Below, in pieces: positions 5,320-14,272 of a stretch of 20,727 bases of DNA; the stretch's first letter is position 1; the number at the start of each line of letters is the position of its first letter. Position numbers and translations under genes: made by a program. Location of the stretch: NCBI GenBank assembly GCA_027346925.1, contig DAIERH010000015.1, positions 1 to 20,727 of the forward strand, in the 5' to 3' direction. The notes below the pieces were generated by a model. That model saw nothing but the letters and a program-made list of their open reading frames with translations, did no database searches and was not told where the DNA came from. This DNA comes from Geobacter sp. (GTDB lineage Bacteria; Desulfobacterota; Desulfuromonadia; Geobacterales; Pseudopelobacteraceae).

Positions 5320-8300
5320 ATGGCTGTTTCACGACGTGATTTCTTCAAACTTTCCGGCGGCGGTCTTGCCGCCAGTCTCGGGTTCAGCCTTGCCCCGATG
5401 GAGGCAAAGGCCGAAGAACTCGCCATCCGCTACGCCAGGGAAACCACCACCATCTGTCCCTACTGCGCCGTGGGATGCGGCATGATCGTGCATACCCTGG
5501 GGGACAACATCATCAACATCGAGGGGGACCCGGACCACCCCATCAACGAGGGTTCCCTCTGTCCCAAGGGCTCATCCATCTACCAGTTGCGGGACAACAA
5601 GGCCCGCGTGACCAGGCCGCTCTATCGTGCGCCGGGCGCCAGCGAGTGGCGGGAAGTCTCCTGGGACTGGGCCCTGGACGAAATCGCCAAAAAGGTCAAG
5701 AAGACCCGTGACGCCTCCTTCGTTGCCACCTCAAAGATCAAGGTCAAGGAAAGGGTGGGCACGACCGAGGTGGAAAAGGAGATCGATGCCGTGGTCAACC
5801 GCACCATGGGGATGGCCTCGGTGGGCAGCGCCGCCTTGGACAACGAGGAGTGCTACCTGTACCAAAAATTCCTCAGGGGGTTAGGCCTGGTGTATATCGA
5901 ACACCAGGCCCGCATCTGACACAGCGCAACGGTAGCGGCTCTGGCAGAGTCGTTCGGACGCGGTGCAATGACGAACCACTGGATTGACCTGAAGAATTCC
6001 GATGTGATCCTGATCATGGGGGCCAACCCGGCGGAAAACCACCCGGTATCCTTCCGCTGGATAATGAAGGCCAAGGATGCCGGCGCCAAGCTGATCTGCG
6101 TCGATCCCCGCTTTACCCGCAGCGCCTCGAAGGCCGATGTGTACGCGCCCCTGCGCTCGGGAACCGACATTGCCTTCCTGGGGGGGATGATCAGCTACAT
6201 CCTCCAGAACAATCTCTATTTCGAGGAATACGTCAGGAACTACACCAACGCCTCCTACCTGGTGAATCCCGGCTTCAAGATGCCGGGCGACCTGAACGGC
6301 CTGTTCTCCGGCTACGACCCCAAGAAGCGCAGCTATGACCCCAAGGCATGGTCCTTCCAAAAAAACGCCGACGAGAGCGTCAAGAAGGACCCGACCCTGC
6401 AGGACCCCAACTGCGTCTTCCAGCTCCTGAAGCGGCACTACTCCCGCTACACCCCGGACATGGTCTCCAGGATCACCGGCACCCCCAAGGAGAAGCTGCT
6501 GGAGGTTTACAAGCTGTACGCCTCCACCGGCAAGCCGGACAAGGCCGGCACCTCCATGTACGCCATGGGATGGACCCAGCACACCGTGGGCACCCAGAAC
6601 ATCCGCACCATGACCATCATTCAGCTCCTTTTGGGCAACATCGGCATCGCCGGCGGCGGCGTAAACGCCCTGCGGGGCGAGTCCAACGTTCAGGGTTCCA
6701 CCGACCACGGCCTGCTGTTCCACATCCTGCCCGGTTATCTGCCGGTGCCGTCGGCGGACTTGAAGGACCTGGCCGCCTATAACGAAAAATACACCCCCAA
6801 GAGCAAGGACCCCCAGAGCGCGAACTGGTGGCAGAACCGACCCAAGTACATCACCAGCTACCTGAAGGCCATCTATGGGGCCAAGGCGACCAAGGAAAAC
6901 GATTTCGGCTATGCCTGGCTCCCCAAGCTGGACCCGGGCATGAACGGCTCCTGGCTGATGATCTTCGACAACATGATCAAGGGCAAGTTCAACGGCTTCT
7001 TTGCCTGGGGACAGAACCCGGCCTGCTCCGGCACCAATTCCACCAAGGTGCGCAACGCCCTGGCCAAGCTGGACTGGATGGTGACGGTCAACCTGTTCGA
7101 CAACGAGACCGCCTCGTTCTGGAAGGGACCGGGCATGGAGCCGGCACAGGTCAAGACCGAGGTGTTCCTGCTGCCGGCGGCGGCCTCCTTCGAGAAGGAG
7201 GGGAGCATCTCCAACTCGGGCCGCTGGGCACAGTGGCGCACGGCCGCGGTCAAACCGCTCGGCCAGAGCAAGGCGGACGCCGAGATCATCCACGAGCTGT
7301 ACCAGAAGCTGAAGGCGCTGTACGTCAAGGAAGGGGGCGCGCTGCCCGAGCAGCTCACCAACCTGACCTGGAACTATGGCTTCAAACGGGCCGACGGCAC
7401 CATCCGCGCCATCGACACCCATCTGGTGGCCAAGGAGATCAACGGCTCGTTCCTGGAGGACGTGGAGGACAAGCCCAAGCTCAAGCCGGGTGAAAAACCG
7501 CCTCCGACACCGCCCCCCTGGGCGCCCAGGAAGCTCCTCGGCAAGAAGGGGGAACTGGCGGCGGGCTTTGCCCAGTTGCAGGCCGACGGCACCACCTCGT
7601 GCGGCAACTGGATATACTGCCAGAGCTACAACGAGAAGGGGAACATGATGGCCCGCCGGGTGAAGAAGGATCCCACCGGCCTGGGGCTGTTCCCGGAATG
7701 GTCCTGGGCCTGGCCGGTCAACCGCCGCATCATCTACAACCGCGCCTCCTGCGACCCGAACGGCAAACCGTACAATATGAAAAAAGCGGTGGTCTACTGG
7801 AACCCCAACGCCGTGCTGCCGGACGGCAAGCTGGGGGCCTGGGTGGGGGACGTGCCCGATGGACCGTGGCCCCCCATGGCAAACGAGAAAGAAGGCAAAA
7901 AACCATTCATCATGCGGGCCGACGGTTTGGCCGCCATCTTCGGGGCGGGGATGAAGGACGGCCCCTTCCCCGAACACTACGAACCAATGGAATCGCCGCT
8001 GGCCAAAAACCCCATGTCAGGCCAGATGTCAAACCCGGCGGCCAAAAACTTTAGCGGCACCGGCATCAAGGAGGACGCCTTTGCCGCCAATGACGGCAAA
8101 TTCCCGCTGGTGGCAACCACCTACCGGGTGACCGAACACTGGCAGACCGGGGTCATGACCCGCAACACCCCTTGGCTGCTGGAACTCCAACCGCGCCTGT
8201 TCGTGGAGTTGAGCCCGGAATTGGCCAAGGAAAAGTCCATCAAGAACGGCGACATGGTCGAGGTGTCCTCGGCCCGTGGCAAGGTGGATGCCGTGGCCAT

Positions 8301-8493
8301 GGTCACCCGCCGCATGCAGCCGTTCAAGATCGGGGACAAGGTCGTGCACCAGATCGGCCTTCCCTACTGCTTCGGCTGGTCCACGCCGGGCGTTGGGGAC
8401 GCCGCCAACCTGCTGACCCCGACCGCGGGTGACGCCAACACGATGATTCCCGAGACCAAGGCCTTCATGGCCGCTATCCAGAGAAAGGGGTGA
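5320..8493 (+). CDS. fdnG: formate dehydrogenase-N catalytic subunit, selenoprotein (UGA = Sec200)
   Basis: This 1057-residue catalytic subunit (E. coli FdnG has 1015) oxidises formate to CO2 on a Mo- or W-bis-pterin centre in the periplasm. The N-terminus has a twin-arginine signal (SRRDFFK, residues 4-10, hydrophobic stretch, AKA). A [4Fe-4S] site follows at C46, C49, C53 and C81. The in-frame TGA at 5917-5919 lies in EHQARI-U-HSATVAALAESFGRGAMTNHW, the exact place of Sec in this family. The frame continues unbroken to TGA at 8491-8493, so this is neither a frameshift nor a pseudogene. ATG at 5320 is set by GGGAGGAG 6 nt upstream and by the signal peptide. Proline-rich insertions around PPPTPPPW add length. 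fdnH follows after a 5-bp gap. Confidence 0.97.
5884..5910 (+). other. perfect hairpin just upstream of the Sec codon
   Basis: GGCCTGGTGT (5884-5893) and ACACCAGGCC (5901-5910) form a 10-bp perfect stem with a 7-nt loop, ending 6 nt before the UGA. It is inside fdnG coding sequence (GLVYIEHQA), so codon constraint may explain it, but the pairing is exact and GC-rich. Known bacterial SECIS elements lie downstream of UGA, not upstream. Confidence 0.6.
5917..5960 (+). promoter_or_regulatory. Sec UGA codon and bacterial SECIS region
   Basis: Bacterial SECIS hairpins start right after the UGA and bind SelB through an apical loop about 15-25 nt downstream. Here GGCTCT (5937-5942) pairs with AGAGTC (5946-5951, one G-U) around the loop GGC. 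An alternative fold starts at GGTAGC (5931-5936), the spacing found for the fdnG/fdhF type. The region's function follows from the selenoprotein; the exact fold is not settled. Confidence 0.7.
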
Positions 8494-8498
8494 GCGCC

Positions 8499-9290
8499 AT
8501 GGCCGACGCGATAAAGGCGGAAAACAGAAAGGGCTTCCTGGTGGACACCTCGCGCTGCATCGGGTGCCGCTCGTGCCAGGTGGCCTGCAAGCAGTGGAAC
8601 AAGATGGCTGCCGACAAGACCGTGGAGCAGGGGAGCTACGAGAACCCGCGGGACCTGACCCCTGCCCTGTACAACCGCATCCGCTTCCTGGAAGTGGGGG
8701 AGGAACCGGGCGGGGTGAATTGGCTGTTCCTCAATGAGCGCTGCATGCACTGCGGCGAGGCGGGCTGCATGAAGGTTTGCCCTTCTCCGGGGGCCCTCTA
8801 CCGCACCAAGGAAGGCGTCGTGGCCTACAACAAGGAGAAGTGCATCTCCTGCAAGTACTGCGTCTCGGCCTGCCCCTTCAACGTGCCGCGCTACGACAGC
8901 GACGACAAGGTCTCAAAGTGCCACCTCTGCCTGGACCGGCTAAGCGGCGGCATGCCCCCGGCCTGTGCCAAGGCCTGCCCCACCGGGACCCTGAAGTTCG
9001 GCAAACGGAGCGACCTGATCGCCGATGCCCAGGCAACAGGGAAGCAACTCTACGGGGTTAACGACCTGGGCGGCCTGGGGGTGGTGTATGCCCTGGAGGG
9101 ACCGCCGGAACGGTACGGCCTGCCGGCTACGCCCCACATTCCGCTGTCGATCTTCCTCTGGAAGGACGTGATCAAGCCGCTGGGCATCCTCGGTTTCTGG
9201 GGCAGTATCGGTGCCATGCTGCTGCACTACGTGACCATCGGTCCCAAAAAGATCGATGAAGCCCCTGAAAAGGAGGAACGCCATGAGTAA
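8499..9290 (+). CDS. fdnH: formate dehydrogenase-N iron-sulfur (beta) subunit
   Basis: A 263-residue electron-transfer subunit. It contains four ferredoxin-like Cys groups for four [4Fe-4S] clusters: CIGCRSCQVAC (20-30), CMHCGEAGCMKVCP, CISCKYCVSACP, and CHLC ... CAKACP. A single C-terminal membrane helix (about residues 219-245: KPLGILGFWGSIGAMLLHYV) anchors it, as in E. coli FdnH. It passes electrons from FdnG to the cytochrome b subunit. There is no signal peptide, consistent with export in complex with the Tat-bearing FdnG. ATG at 8499 is preferred with AAGGGG 8 nt upstream; the GTG at 8490 would overlap the fdnG stop. The stop TAA overlaps the fdnI start by 8 bp, so translation is probably coupled. 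Confidence 0.96.
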   Translation: MADAIKAENRKGFLVDTSRCIGCRSCQVACKQWNKMAADKTVEQGSYENPRDLTPALYNRIRFLEVGEEPGGVNWLFLNERCMHCGEAGCMKVCPSPGALYRTKEGVVAYNKEKCISCKYCVSACPFNVPRYDSDDKVSKCHLCLDRLSGGMPPACAKACPTGTLKFGKRSDLIADAQATGKQLYGVNDLGGLGVVYALEGPPERYGLPATPHIPLSIFLWKDVIKPLGILGFWGSIGAMLLHYVTIGPKKIDEAPEKEERHE

Positions 9291-9900
9291 CTACATAGAA
9301 CGCTTCACTGCCGGCGAACGGGTGTTGCACTGGATCGTCACCGCCAGCTTTTTTACCCTGCTCCTCTCCGGGCTCGGACTGTTCTCGCGCCTGTTCAACG
9401 GCTATTTCACCCTGTTCGGCGGCGGCGGAAACGCCATCATGGTCCACAAGATCGCGGGAATCGTATTTTTCTTCAGCTCCCTGTACATGTTCCTCAAGCA
9501 CCGGCGAGACGTATCCACCTTTGACGAGGACGACCGGCGCTGGATCGAGCAGCGCGGCGGCTACCTCTCCCGGGAAGAGGCCCACTTCAACATCGGCAAG
9601 TACAACCCGGGGCAGAAGCTGTTCGCCATCTTCATCGCCGCGGCTACCCTGATCCTGGGCGTGACCGGCCTTTTCATCTGGGCGCCCACACTCTTTCCCC
9701 GCTGGATCGTGCAACTCTCCCTCATGATCCACGGGCTGATGTTCGTCGGCACGGTAATGTTCGTGGTGGTGCACGTCTACCTGGCCACCATCGGCAATCC
9801 GGGCACCATCGAGGCCATGCTGTACGGTGATGTGCGCAGCATGTGGGCGAAGCGGCATCACCCCAAGTGGTATAAAGAGGCCAGCGGAGAGAACCCCTGA
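9283..9900 (+). CDS. fdnI: formate dehydrogenase-N cytochrome b (gamma) subunit
   Basis: A 205-residue integral membrane cytochrome b556 subunit with four transmembrane helices. Conserved histidines H16, H55, H150 and H164 match the di-heme ligand pattern of the FdnI/cytochrome b561-like family (ERVLHW, MVHKIAG, LMIHGLM, VVHVYLA). It takes electrons from FdnH and reduces quinone. ATG at 9283 has AAGGAGG 5 nt upstream, located within the end of fdnH. A long hairpin follows after the stop, before fdhE. Confidence 0.95.
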   Translation: MSNYIERFTAGERVLHWIVTASFFTLLLSGLGLFSRLFNGYFTLFGGGGNAIMVHKIAGIVFFFSSLYMFLKHRRDVSTFDEDDRRWIEQRGGYLSREEAHFNIGKYNPGQKLFAIFIAAATLILGVTGLFIWAPTLFPRWIVQLSLMIHGLMFVGTVMFVVVHVYLATIGNPGTIEAMLYGDVRSMWAKRHHPKWYKEASGENP

Positions 9901-9927
9901 AAATGGGGAGGTAGTGCCTGCCAAAAT

Positions 9928-9970
9928 GGTGTATGATAAGGGCGGCTGCGGGCCGCCTTTATCATACGCC
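9928..9970 (+). other. long stable hairpin between fdnI and fdhE
   Basis: GTATGATAAGGGCGGC (9931-9946) pairs with GCCGCCTTTATCATAC (9952-9967) around a 5-nt loop with one G-U; GGT/GCC at the ends extends it to 19 bp. No T run follows and fdhE starts 25 bp downstream. It may act as an mRNA stabiliser or processing site, lowering fdhE expression relative to the enzyme subunits, or as a partial terminator. Confidence 0.75.
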
Positions 9971-9994
9971 GACATCATGGGAGGAACGAGAATC

Positions 9995-10837
9995 ATGACC
10001 ACCATTGAACGCAAGATCGAGGCGCTGCGGGCCGCGACTGGAAAATCCCCGGAGTACGCGGAGATCGTGCCGCTCTTCATCCGCCTGTACGAGTATATTG
10101 CAGGGCAAGGGCAAGAAACCGGCATCGGGATAGAAGTGAGCAACTCCGGGACCGGTGAACGGACCGCCACGGGCTTTCCCCTGCTGTCGCCCCGGGAGTT
10201 GCGGGTCGAAGCGGAGCGGACCGCAGCGTTTCTCAACGCCGTCATCGCCCTCCTCAAGGAGGCGGGCCGCGAGGGGCAGGACGGCCTGGAGCGGATCGCC
10301 ACGGCCCTCGCCAGTGGGAGCATCGATCCGGCGCCGCTCTTCAGCGCCATCCTGGAACGCAGACGGGGGCCCATGGAGGAGGCGGCGGCCATTGCCGGCG
10401 TGGCGGCACCGCTTTTGGAATACATCGTGGAAATCCCCCTGAAAATAGCACTGGAGCGCTTTGCCGAGGGGTATTCCTCCGACGGCTTTCCCGCCTGGGA
10501 GGAAGGCTTCTGCCCGGTATGCGGCTCGCGGGCCGGCATGGCCGAACTGACCGGCGATGAGGGACGGCGCCTGCTCTCCTGCTCAGCCTGCAATTTCCGC
10601 TGGCCGTTCAAGCGCCTGAAATGCCCCTACTGCGGAAACGAAGAGGCGGAAAAGCTGGCCTATTTCACGGCCGACGACGGACCGATCCGGATCGATACCT
10701 GCACAGGGTGCAGCCGTTACATCAAGACGCGGGATTCACGCAAGGGAAATGCCGATGTGCCGCTGGAGGTGGAGGACCTGCTCACGATCCATCTGGACAT
10801 GCTGGCGGCGCGGGAAGGGTTCGAGCGGGGGAAGTGA
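9995..10837 (+). CDS. fdhE: formate dehydrogenase accessory protein FdhE
   Basis: A 280-residue cytoplasmic maturation factor needed for active respiratory formate dehydrogenases in E. coli. The C-terminal half has four CxxC pairs (C173/C176, C196/C199, C210/C213, C236/C239), the rubredoxin-like metal-binding arrangement of FdhE. The N-terminal half is helical, with the family-like region LLEYIVEIPLKIALERFAE. ATG at 9995 is preferred with GGAGG 10 nt upstream; an in-frame ATG at 9977 overlaps that site and is the alternative. It lies in the fdn operon after the hairpin, as in many fdn operons. It likely binds FdnG before Tat export. Confidence 0.92.
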   Translation: MTTIERKIEALRAATGKSPEYAEIVPLFIRLYEYIAGQGQETGIGIEVSNSGTGERTATGFPLLSPRELRVEAERTAAFLNAVIALLKEAGREGQDGLERIATALASGSIDPAPLFSAILERRRGPMEEAAAIAGVAAPLLEYIVEIPLKIALERFAEGYSSDGFPAWEEGFCPVCGSRAGMAELTGDEGRRLLSCSACNFRWPFKRLKCPYCGNEEAEKLAYFTADDGPIRIDTCTGCSRYIKTRDSRKGNADVPLEVEDLLTIHLDMLAAREGFERGK

Positions 10838-10869
10838 CCGGTCACACGGGGATGGCGGGGTTTTAGATA

Positions 10870-10897
10870 TTGTTAAATTATGCCGATTGGGTATAAT
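10870..10897 (+). promoter_or_regulatory. sigma-70 promoter of the small membrane protein gene
   Basis: TTGTTA (10870-10875) and a perfect TATAAT (10892-10897) are separated by 16 bp, 33 bp after the fdhE stop and 41 bp before the next ATG. It suggests separate transcription of the 66-residue gene. Confidence 0.6.
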
Positions 10898-10938
10898 CAT
10901 ACCAGCAGGCAGGAAAAAACAAGGAAGGGGAATCGGCC

Positions 10939-11139
10939 ATGCCCCCAATCATAGAACTCATAGTTGTTGTTGCGGCGATGATTGGATCGTTTTTCCTGAT
11001 ATTCCTGCTGATGTTTCTGTTGGCCCTGTTTCTGTCCCCCATCGAACGCGGTCTCTCCAAGATGATCTGGGACATGACCACGCCGGCGAAACGCCCGACC
11101 CAGACGGGTTCATACAAGGATTTCAGCAAGAAGCACTAA
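10939..11139 (+). CDS. hypothetical 66-residue membrane protein
   Basis: ATG at 10939 is preceded by AAGGGG at 8 nt. Residues 5-33 form one long hydrophobic segment (IIELIVVVAAMIGSFFLIFL and onward), possibly a helical hairpin. A basic tail of about 30 residues with TTPAKRPTQTGSYKDFSKK follows. Positive charge after the helix predicts a cytoplasmic C-terminus. I do not recognise a family. It has its own promoter downstream of fdhE and converges with thiC; no link to formate dehydrogenase can be shown. Confidence 0.75.
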   Translation: MPPIIELIVVVAAMIGSFFLIFLLMFLLALFLSPIERGLSKMIWDMTTPAKRPTQTGSYKDFSKKH

Positions 11140-11198
11140 AGGGGCGATCAGTAGACGACTCACCTCTTTCCCCTCCCGCGGCTTCCCCTATCACCCTT

Positions 11199-12485
11199 CT
11201 ACCGTTTCATCGCCTCGTCCATCACCTTATACGCGCAGAACTCCCCGCACATGGTGCAGGCGCCGTGCTCCGCGACCGGTGAGTTGGCCCGGAACTCGCG
11301 GGCCTTGTCCGGATCCAGCGCCAGGCCGAACTGACCTTCCCAGTCCAGTTTCTTGCGGCACTTGGCCATCTGGATGTCCTGCGCCATGGCCCCCTTGACC
11401 CCCTTGGCAATGTCGGCGGCATGGGCCGCGATCCGCGAGGCGATCACGCCGTCGCGCACGTCCTGCACATCCGGGAGGCGCAGGTGCTCGCTGGGGGTTA
11501 CGTAGCAGAGGAAATCAGCCCCGGCCGCGGCGGCGATGGCACCGCCGATGGCGCAGGTAATGTGGTCGTACCCCGGCGCGATGTCGGTCACCAGCGGCCC
11601 CAGCACATAGAAAGGCGCACCATGGCAAAGCCGCTTCTGCAACAGGATGTTGGCCTGGATCTGGTGCAGCGGCACATGTCCCGGCCCCTCGATCATCACC
11701 TGTACCCCGGCCTCCTGGGCGCGTTGGGTCAGTTCGCCCAGGATGATCAATTCATGGATCTGGGCACGGTCGGTGGCGTCGGCCAGGCAGCCGGGACGAA
11801 AGCCGTCCCCCAGGGACAAGGTCATGTCGTACTGTTTGGTGATCTCCAGCAGCTTGTCGAAATGCTCGAAGAGCGGGTTTTCCTTGTTGTTGTAGGACAT
11901 CCACTCGATGGTGAAGGCCCCGCCGCGGGAGACCACGTCCATCAGCCGCCCCTCGTTCTTCATCCGCTCCACCGTGGAACGGGTCACCCCGCAATGCACG
12001 GTGATGAAGTCAACCCCGTCCTCGGCATGCTTGACGATGCCGGCGAACATGTCGTCCACGGTCATGTCCACGATGGCCTTTTTCTTGACCCGCACGGCAT
12101 CCAGGGCTGCCTGGTACAGCGGCACCGAGCCTATGCAGGCGCTGGTCTCGGCCACCACGGCCCGGCGGATCTCATCCACCGGGCCGCCGGTTGAGAGGTC
12201 CATGATGGCGTCGGCGCCGTATTTCACGGCAATGCGGGCCTTTTCCAGCTCCTTCTGCATGTCCGTGTCGTCGGAGGACGAGCCGATGTTGGCGTTGACC
12301 TTGGTGCGCAGACCGGCGCCCACGGGCAGGGGTGTTCCGCCCGTGTGCCTGACGTTATGGCAGATGACGATGGTGCCGGCGGCCAGTCCGTCGCGGATGA
12401 ATTCGGGCGTTACCCCCTCGGCTAGCGCTGCCGCCTGCATCTGTTCGGTTATGACGCCCCTGCGGGCGTATTCCAGTTGAGTCAT
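11199..12485 (-). CDS. thiC: phosphomethylpyrimidine synthase ThiC
   Basis: A 428-residue radical-SAM enzyme that converts aminoimidazole ribotide to HMP-phosphate in thiamine synthesis. It is the short form, without the extra N-terminal domain of E. coli-type ThiC. The C-terminal [4Fe-4S] motif CTMCGEFC (CxxCxxxC) is followed by AYK. Other family blocks are NANIGSSSDD, DLSTGG, DFITVHCGVT, FRPGCLADATDRAQ, and MIEGPGHVPL. ATG at 12485 has AAAGGA in the 13-bp gap after thiED, so it is the second gene of the riboswitch-controlled operon. The stop TAG is at 11199, and no clear terminator is visible in the 59-bp convergent gap. Confidence 0.97.
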   Translation of the reverse strand: MTQLEYARRGVITEQMQAAALAEGVTPEFIRDGLAAGTIVICHNVRHTGGTPLPVGAGLRTKVNANIGSSSDDTDMQKELEKARIAVKYGADAIMDLSTGGPVDEIRRAVVAETSACIGSVPLYQAALDAVRVKKKAIVDMTVDDMFAGIVKHAEDGVDFITVHCGVTRSTVERMKNEGRLMDVVSRGGAFTIEWMSYNNKENPLFEHFDKLLEITKQYDMTLSLGDGFRPGCLADATDRAQIHELIILGELTQRAQEAGVQVMIEGPGHVPLHQIQANILLQKRLCHGAPFYVLGPLVTDIAPGYDHITCAIGGAIAAAAGADFLCYVTPSEHLRLPDVQDVRDGVIASRIAAHAADIAKGVKGAMAQDIQMAKCRKKLDWEGQFGLALDPDKAREFRANSPVAEHGACTMCGEFCAYKVMDEAMKR

Positions 12486-12498
12486 GGGTTCTGTTCCT

Positions 12499-13974
12499 TT
12501 ATCGTTGCTTGATTTCTTCCGCCGCCATGAAGTGGTTGACCGGGCTGTGGCCCTTTCCCAACGGCCGGGCAAGACGGATGGCCGTGGTGATGAACTCCTT
12601 AGCCTTTTCAACGGCGCACCTGAGCGGCTCTCCCTGGGCCAGGAACGTGGCGATGGCCGAGGCGTAACTGCAGCCGGTGCCGTGGGTGTTGCTGGTGAAG
12701 ACCCGTTCGGCGCTGAAGATGTGGCATTCGCTCCCGTCGAAGAGGACGTCGCTTGAGAGCCGGCCGCTGAGGTGCCCCCCCTTGAGCAGCACATTGGCCG
12801 CCCCCAGGGCGTGCAGGTCGCGGGCGGCCTGTTCCATCTCCTGCTCGGAGCGGAGCTCCCTTCCCAAAAGCCGTTCAGCCTCGGGAATGTTGGGGGTCAG
12901 TAGATACGCCTGGGGCAGGAGTTGATCGCGGAAGACGGTGATCGAGTCGCGGTCCATCAGCGTGGCCCCCCCCTTTGCGACCATGACCGGGTCGATCACC
13001 AGTGGGATGACGGTCTGGCGTTCACCCAGCCTTTCCGACAGGGCCGAGATAATGGCCGGGGTATGCAGCATGCCGGTCTTGATCACGTCCACCGGGATGT
13101 CGGAAAGCACGGTGTCCAACTGGTCGATCACGAACGTCGGCGGCAGGCCGTGGATGGAGGAGACCCCCCGGGTATTCTGCGCCGTCAGGGCGGTCAGCAC
13201 GCTGGCGGCGTAGCTCCCCAGGAGCGTGATGGTTTTGATGTCGGCCTGGATCCCGGCCCCGCCTCCGGAATCGCTGCCGGCCACCGTCAGTACCGAGCCG
13301 CGCGGATAGGGGTTCGTGCGGTTGAAGAGCAGCTTCAGCTCCAGCGCCGCCAGGGCGGGGTGCGGACTGGAGAGGACCGAGGAGATGACCGCCAGGGCGT
13401 CGGCACCGGCGTCGATCACCCGGCAGGCATTGCCGGTGGTGATCCCGCCGATGGCGACCACGGGTATGCGTATCCGGTCGCGGATGGCCGCCAGGCCCGA
13501 TGTCCCCGGGATATGGGTGATCACCTTGCTGTCGGTCGGGTACATGGCGCCGAAGCCGATGTAATCGGCCCCTTCCTCTTCGGCCCGCAGGGCCTCGTCC
13601 AGGTTGTGGGTCGATTTGCCGACAATCCTGCCCGGCCCCAGCTGTTCACGCGCCGCTGTCACACCCCCGTCGTCCTGTCCCAGGTGAACGCCGTCCGCAT
13701 CCAGTTCCCGCGCAAGCCGCACATCGTCGTTGACGATGAAGGTGACACCGAAACCCCGGCATAACTGCCTCAGCTCTCCCCCCTCGGCCAGGCAGACCGT
13801 CCGCTCCTTGTCCTTGGCACGGTACTGCACCACCGCCACCCCCCCGGTCAGGGCTGCCCGTACCCGCCTCACCAGGTTGTCGGCCTGATCGGTGATCAGA
13901 TAGACCCCGGCAACGGCGGGCGGTTGTGCCGCTCTATTGACGACGAGACGGAATGGCCTTTTGCAGTCGCTCAT
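12499..13974 (-). CDS. thiED: bifunctional thiamine-phosphate synthase / HMP(-P) kinase (ThiE-ThiD fusion)
   Basis: Two enzymes in one 491-residue chain. Residues ~20-220 are ThiE: GVYLITD, VVQYRAKDK, DDVRLARELDADGVHLGQDD, and GFGAMYPTDSK match its substrate-binding blocks. Residues ~230-490 are ThiD: LTVAGSDSGGGAGIQADIKT, DPVMVAKGG, LTPNIPEAERLLG, and HGTGCSYASAIA, the anion-hole and catalytic segment. ThiD phosphorylates HMP-P to HMP-PP; ThiE joins it to the thiazole phosphate. ATG at 13974 is used with AAGGA 11 nt upstream; TTG at 13980 is better spaced (5 nt) and could be the true start, adding two residues. It is first in the operon after the TPP riboswitch. Confidence 0.95.
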   Translation of the reverse strand: MSDCKRPFRLVVNRAAQPPAVAGVYLITDQADNLVRRVRAALTGGVAVVQYRAKDKERTVCLAEGGELRQLCRGFGVTFIVNDDVRLARELDADGVHLGQDDGGVTAAREQLGPGRIVGKSTHNLDEALRAEEEGADYIGFGAMYPTDSKVITHIPGTSGLAAIRDRIRIPVVAIGGITTGNACRVIDAGADALAVISSVLSSPHPALAALELKLLFNRTNPYPRGSVLTVAGSDSGGGAGIQADIKTITLLGSYAASVLTALTAQNTRGVSSIHGLPPTFVIDQLDTVLSDIPVDVIKTGMLHTPAIISALSERLGERQTVIPLVIDPVMVAKGGATLMDRDSITVFRDQLLPQAYLLTPNIPEAERLLGRELRSEQEMEQAARDLHALGAANVLLKGGHLSGRLSSDVLFDGSECHIFSAERVFTSNTHGTGCSYASAIATFLAQGEPLRCAVEKAKEFITTAIRLARPLGKGHSPVNHFMAAEEIKQR

Positions 13975-14057
13975 TACCAAAATATTCCTTACGGAGATAG
14001 CGCGCCAACGAAATCGTTTTCTGCAAATAAACCGCTGAAAACAATTTACTTACGTGC

Positions 14058-14103
14058 TAAAAAATAAACAGCCGCGCTGATGGAGACACATATCAGGCGG
14101 CTG
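14058..14103 (-). terminator. intrinsic terminator of the TPP riboswitch expression platform
   Basis: On the minus strand CAGCCG (14103-14098) and CTGAT (14096-14092) pair with ATCAG (14081-14077) and CGGCTG (14074-14069), followed by TTTATTTTTTAG. The segment GCGGCT (14129-14124), just after the aptamer, can instead pair with AGCCGC (14102-14097) in the terminator 5' arm. That is a plausible antiterminator excluding the terminator. Confidence 0.9.
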
Positions 14104-14128
14104 AAAGGGGTTAATAACATACAAGCCG

Positions 14129-14213
14129 CTTTCCTACGCCGGTATCAACCGGATCAGGTTCAAAGGGTCTGATTCCGTGGAATCATCTCAGTTCGCCAGA
14201 ACTCCCCCAGGGC
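14129..14213 (-). promoter_or_regulatory. TPP riboswitch (THI element)
   Basis: Read on the minus strand, the aptamer shows CTGAGATGATTC, ACCCTTTGAACCTGATCCGG, and TTGATACCGGCGTAGG, the invariant core of THI boxes. It lies between the thi promoter and a terminator upstream of thiED. TPP binding should favour termination, giving feedback control of thiED-thiC. Confidence 0.97.
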
Positions 14214-14227
14214 CTTACATCGTGTCT

Positions 14228-14256
14228 ACGGTACTGGAATTCGCCTCCCCTGTCAA
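14228..14256 (-). promoter_or_regulatory. sigma-70 promoter of the thiamine operon
   Basis: On the minus strand a perfect TTGACA (14256-14251) is followed by 17 bp and a weak -10 TACCGT (14233-14228). The start would fall near 14221, directly before the riboswitch. Confidence 0.6.
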
Positions 14257-14272
14257 TCTCTATGACGGCAAA

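Noticed and set aside
5917..5919. In-frame TGA that seems to split the formate dehydrogenase into two genes
   Set aside because: The frame is the same on both sides, and the residue falls exactly at the family's selenocysteine position before H-N-TVA; it is Sec, not a broken gene.
5881..7977. Long open frame antisense to fdnG (698 codons), and similar long frames opposite other genes
   Set aside because: High GC leaves few stops on the opposite strand; the sense frames have clear family motifs and ribosome sites, and the antisense products have none.
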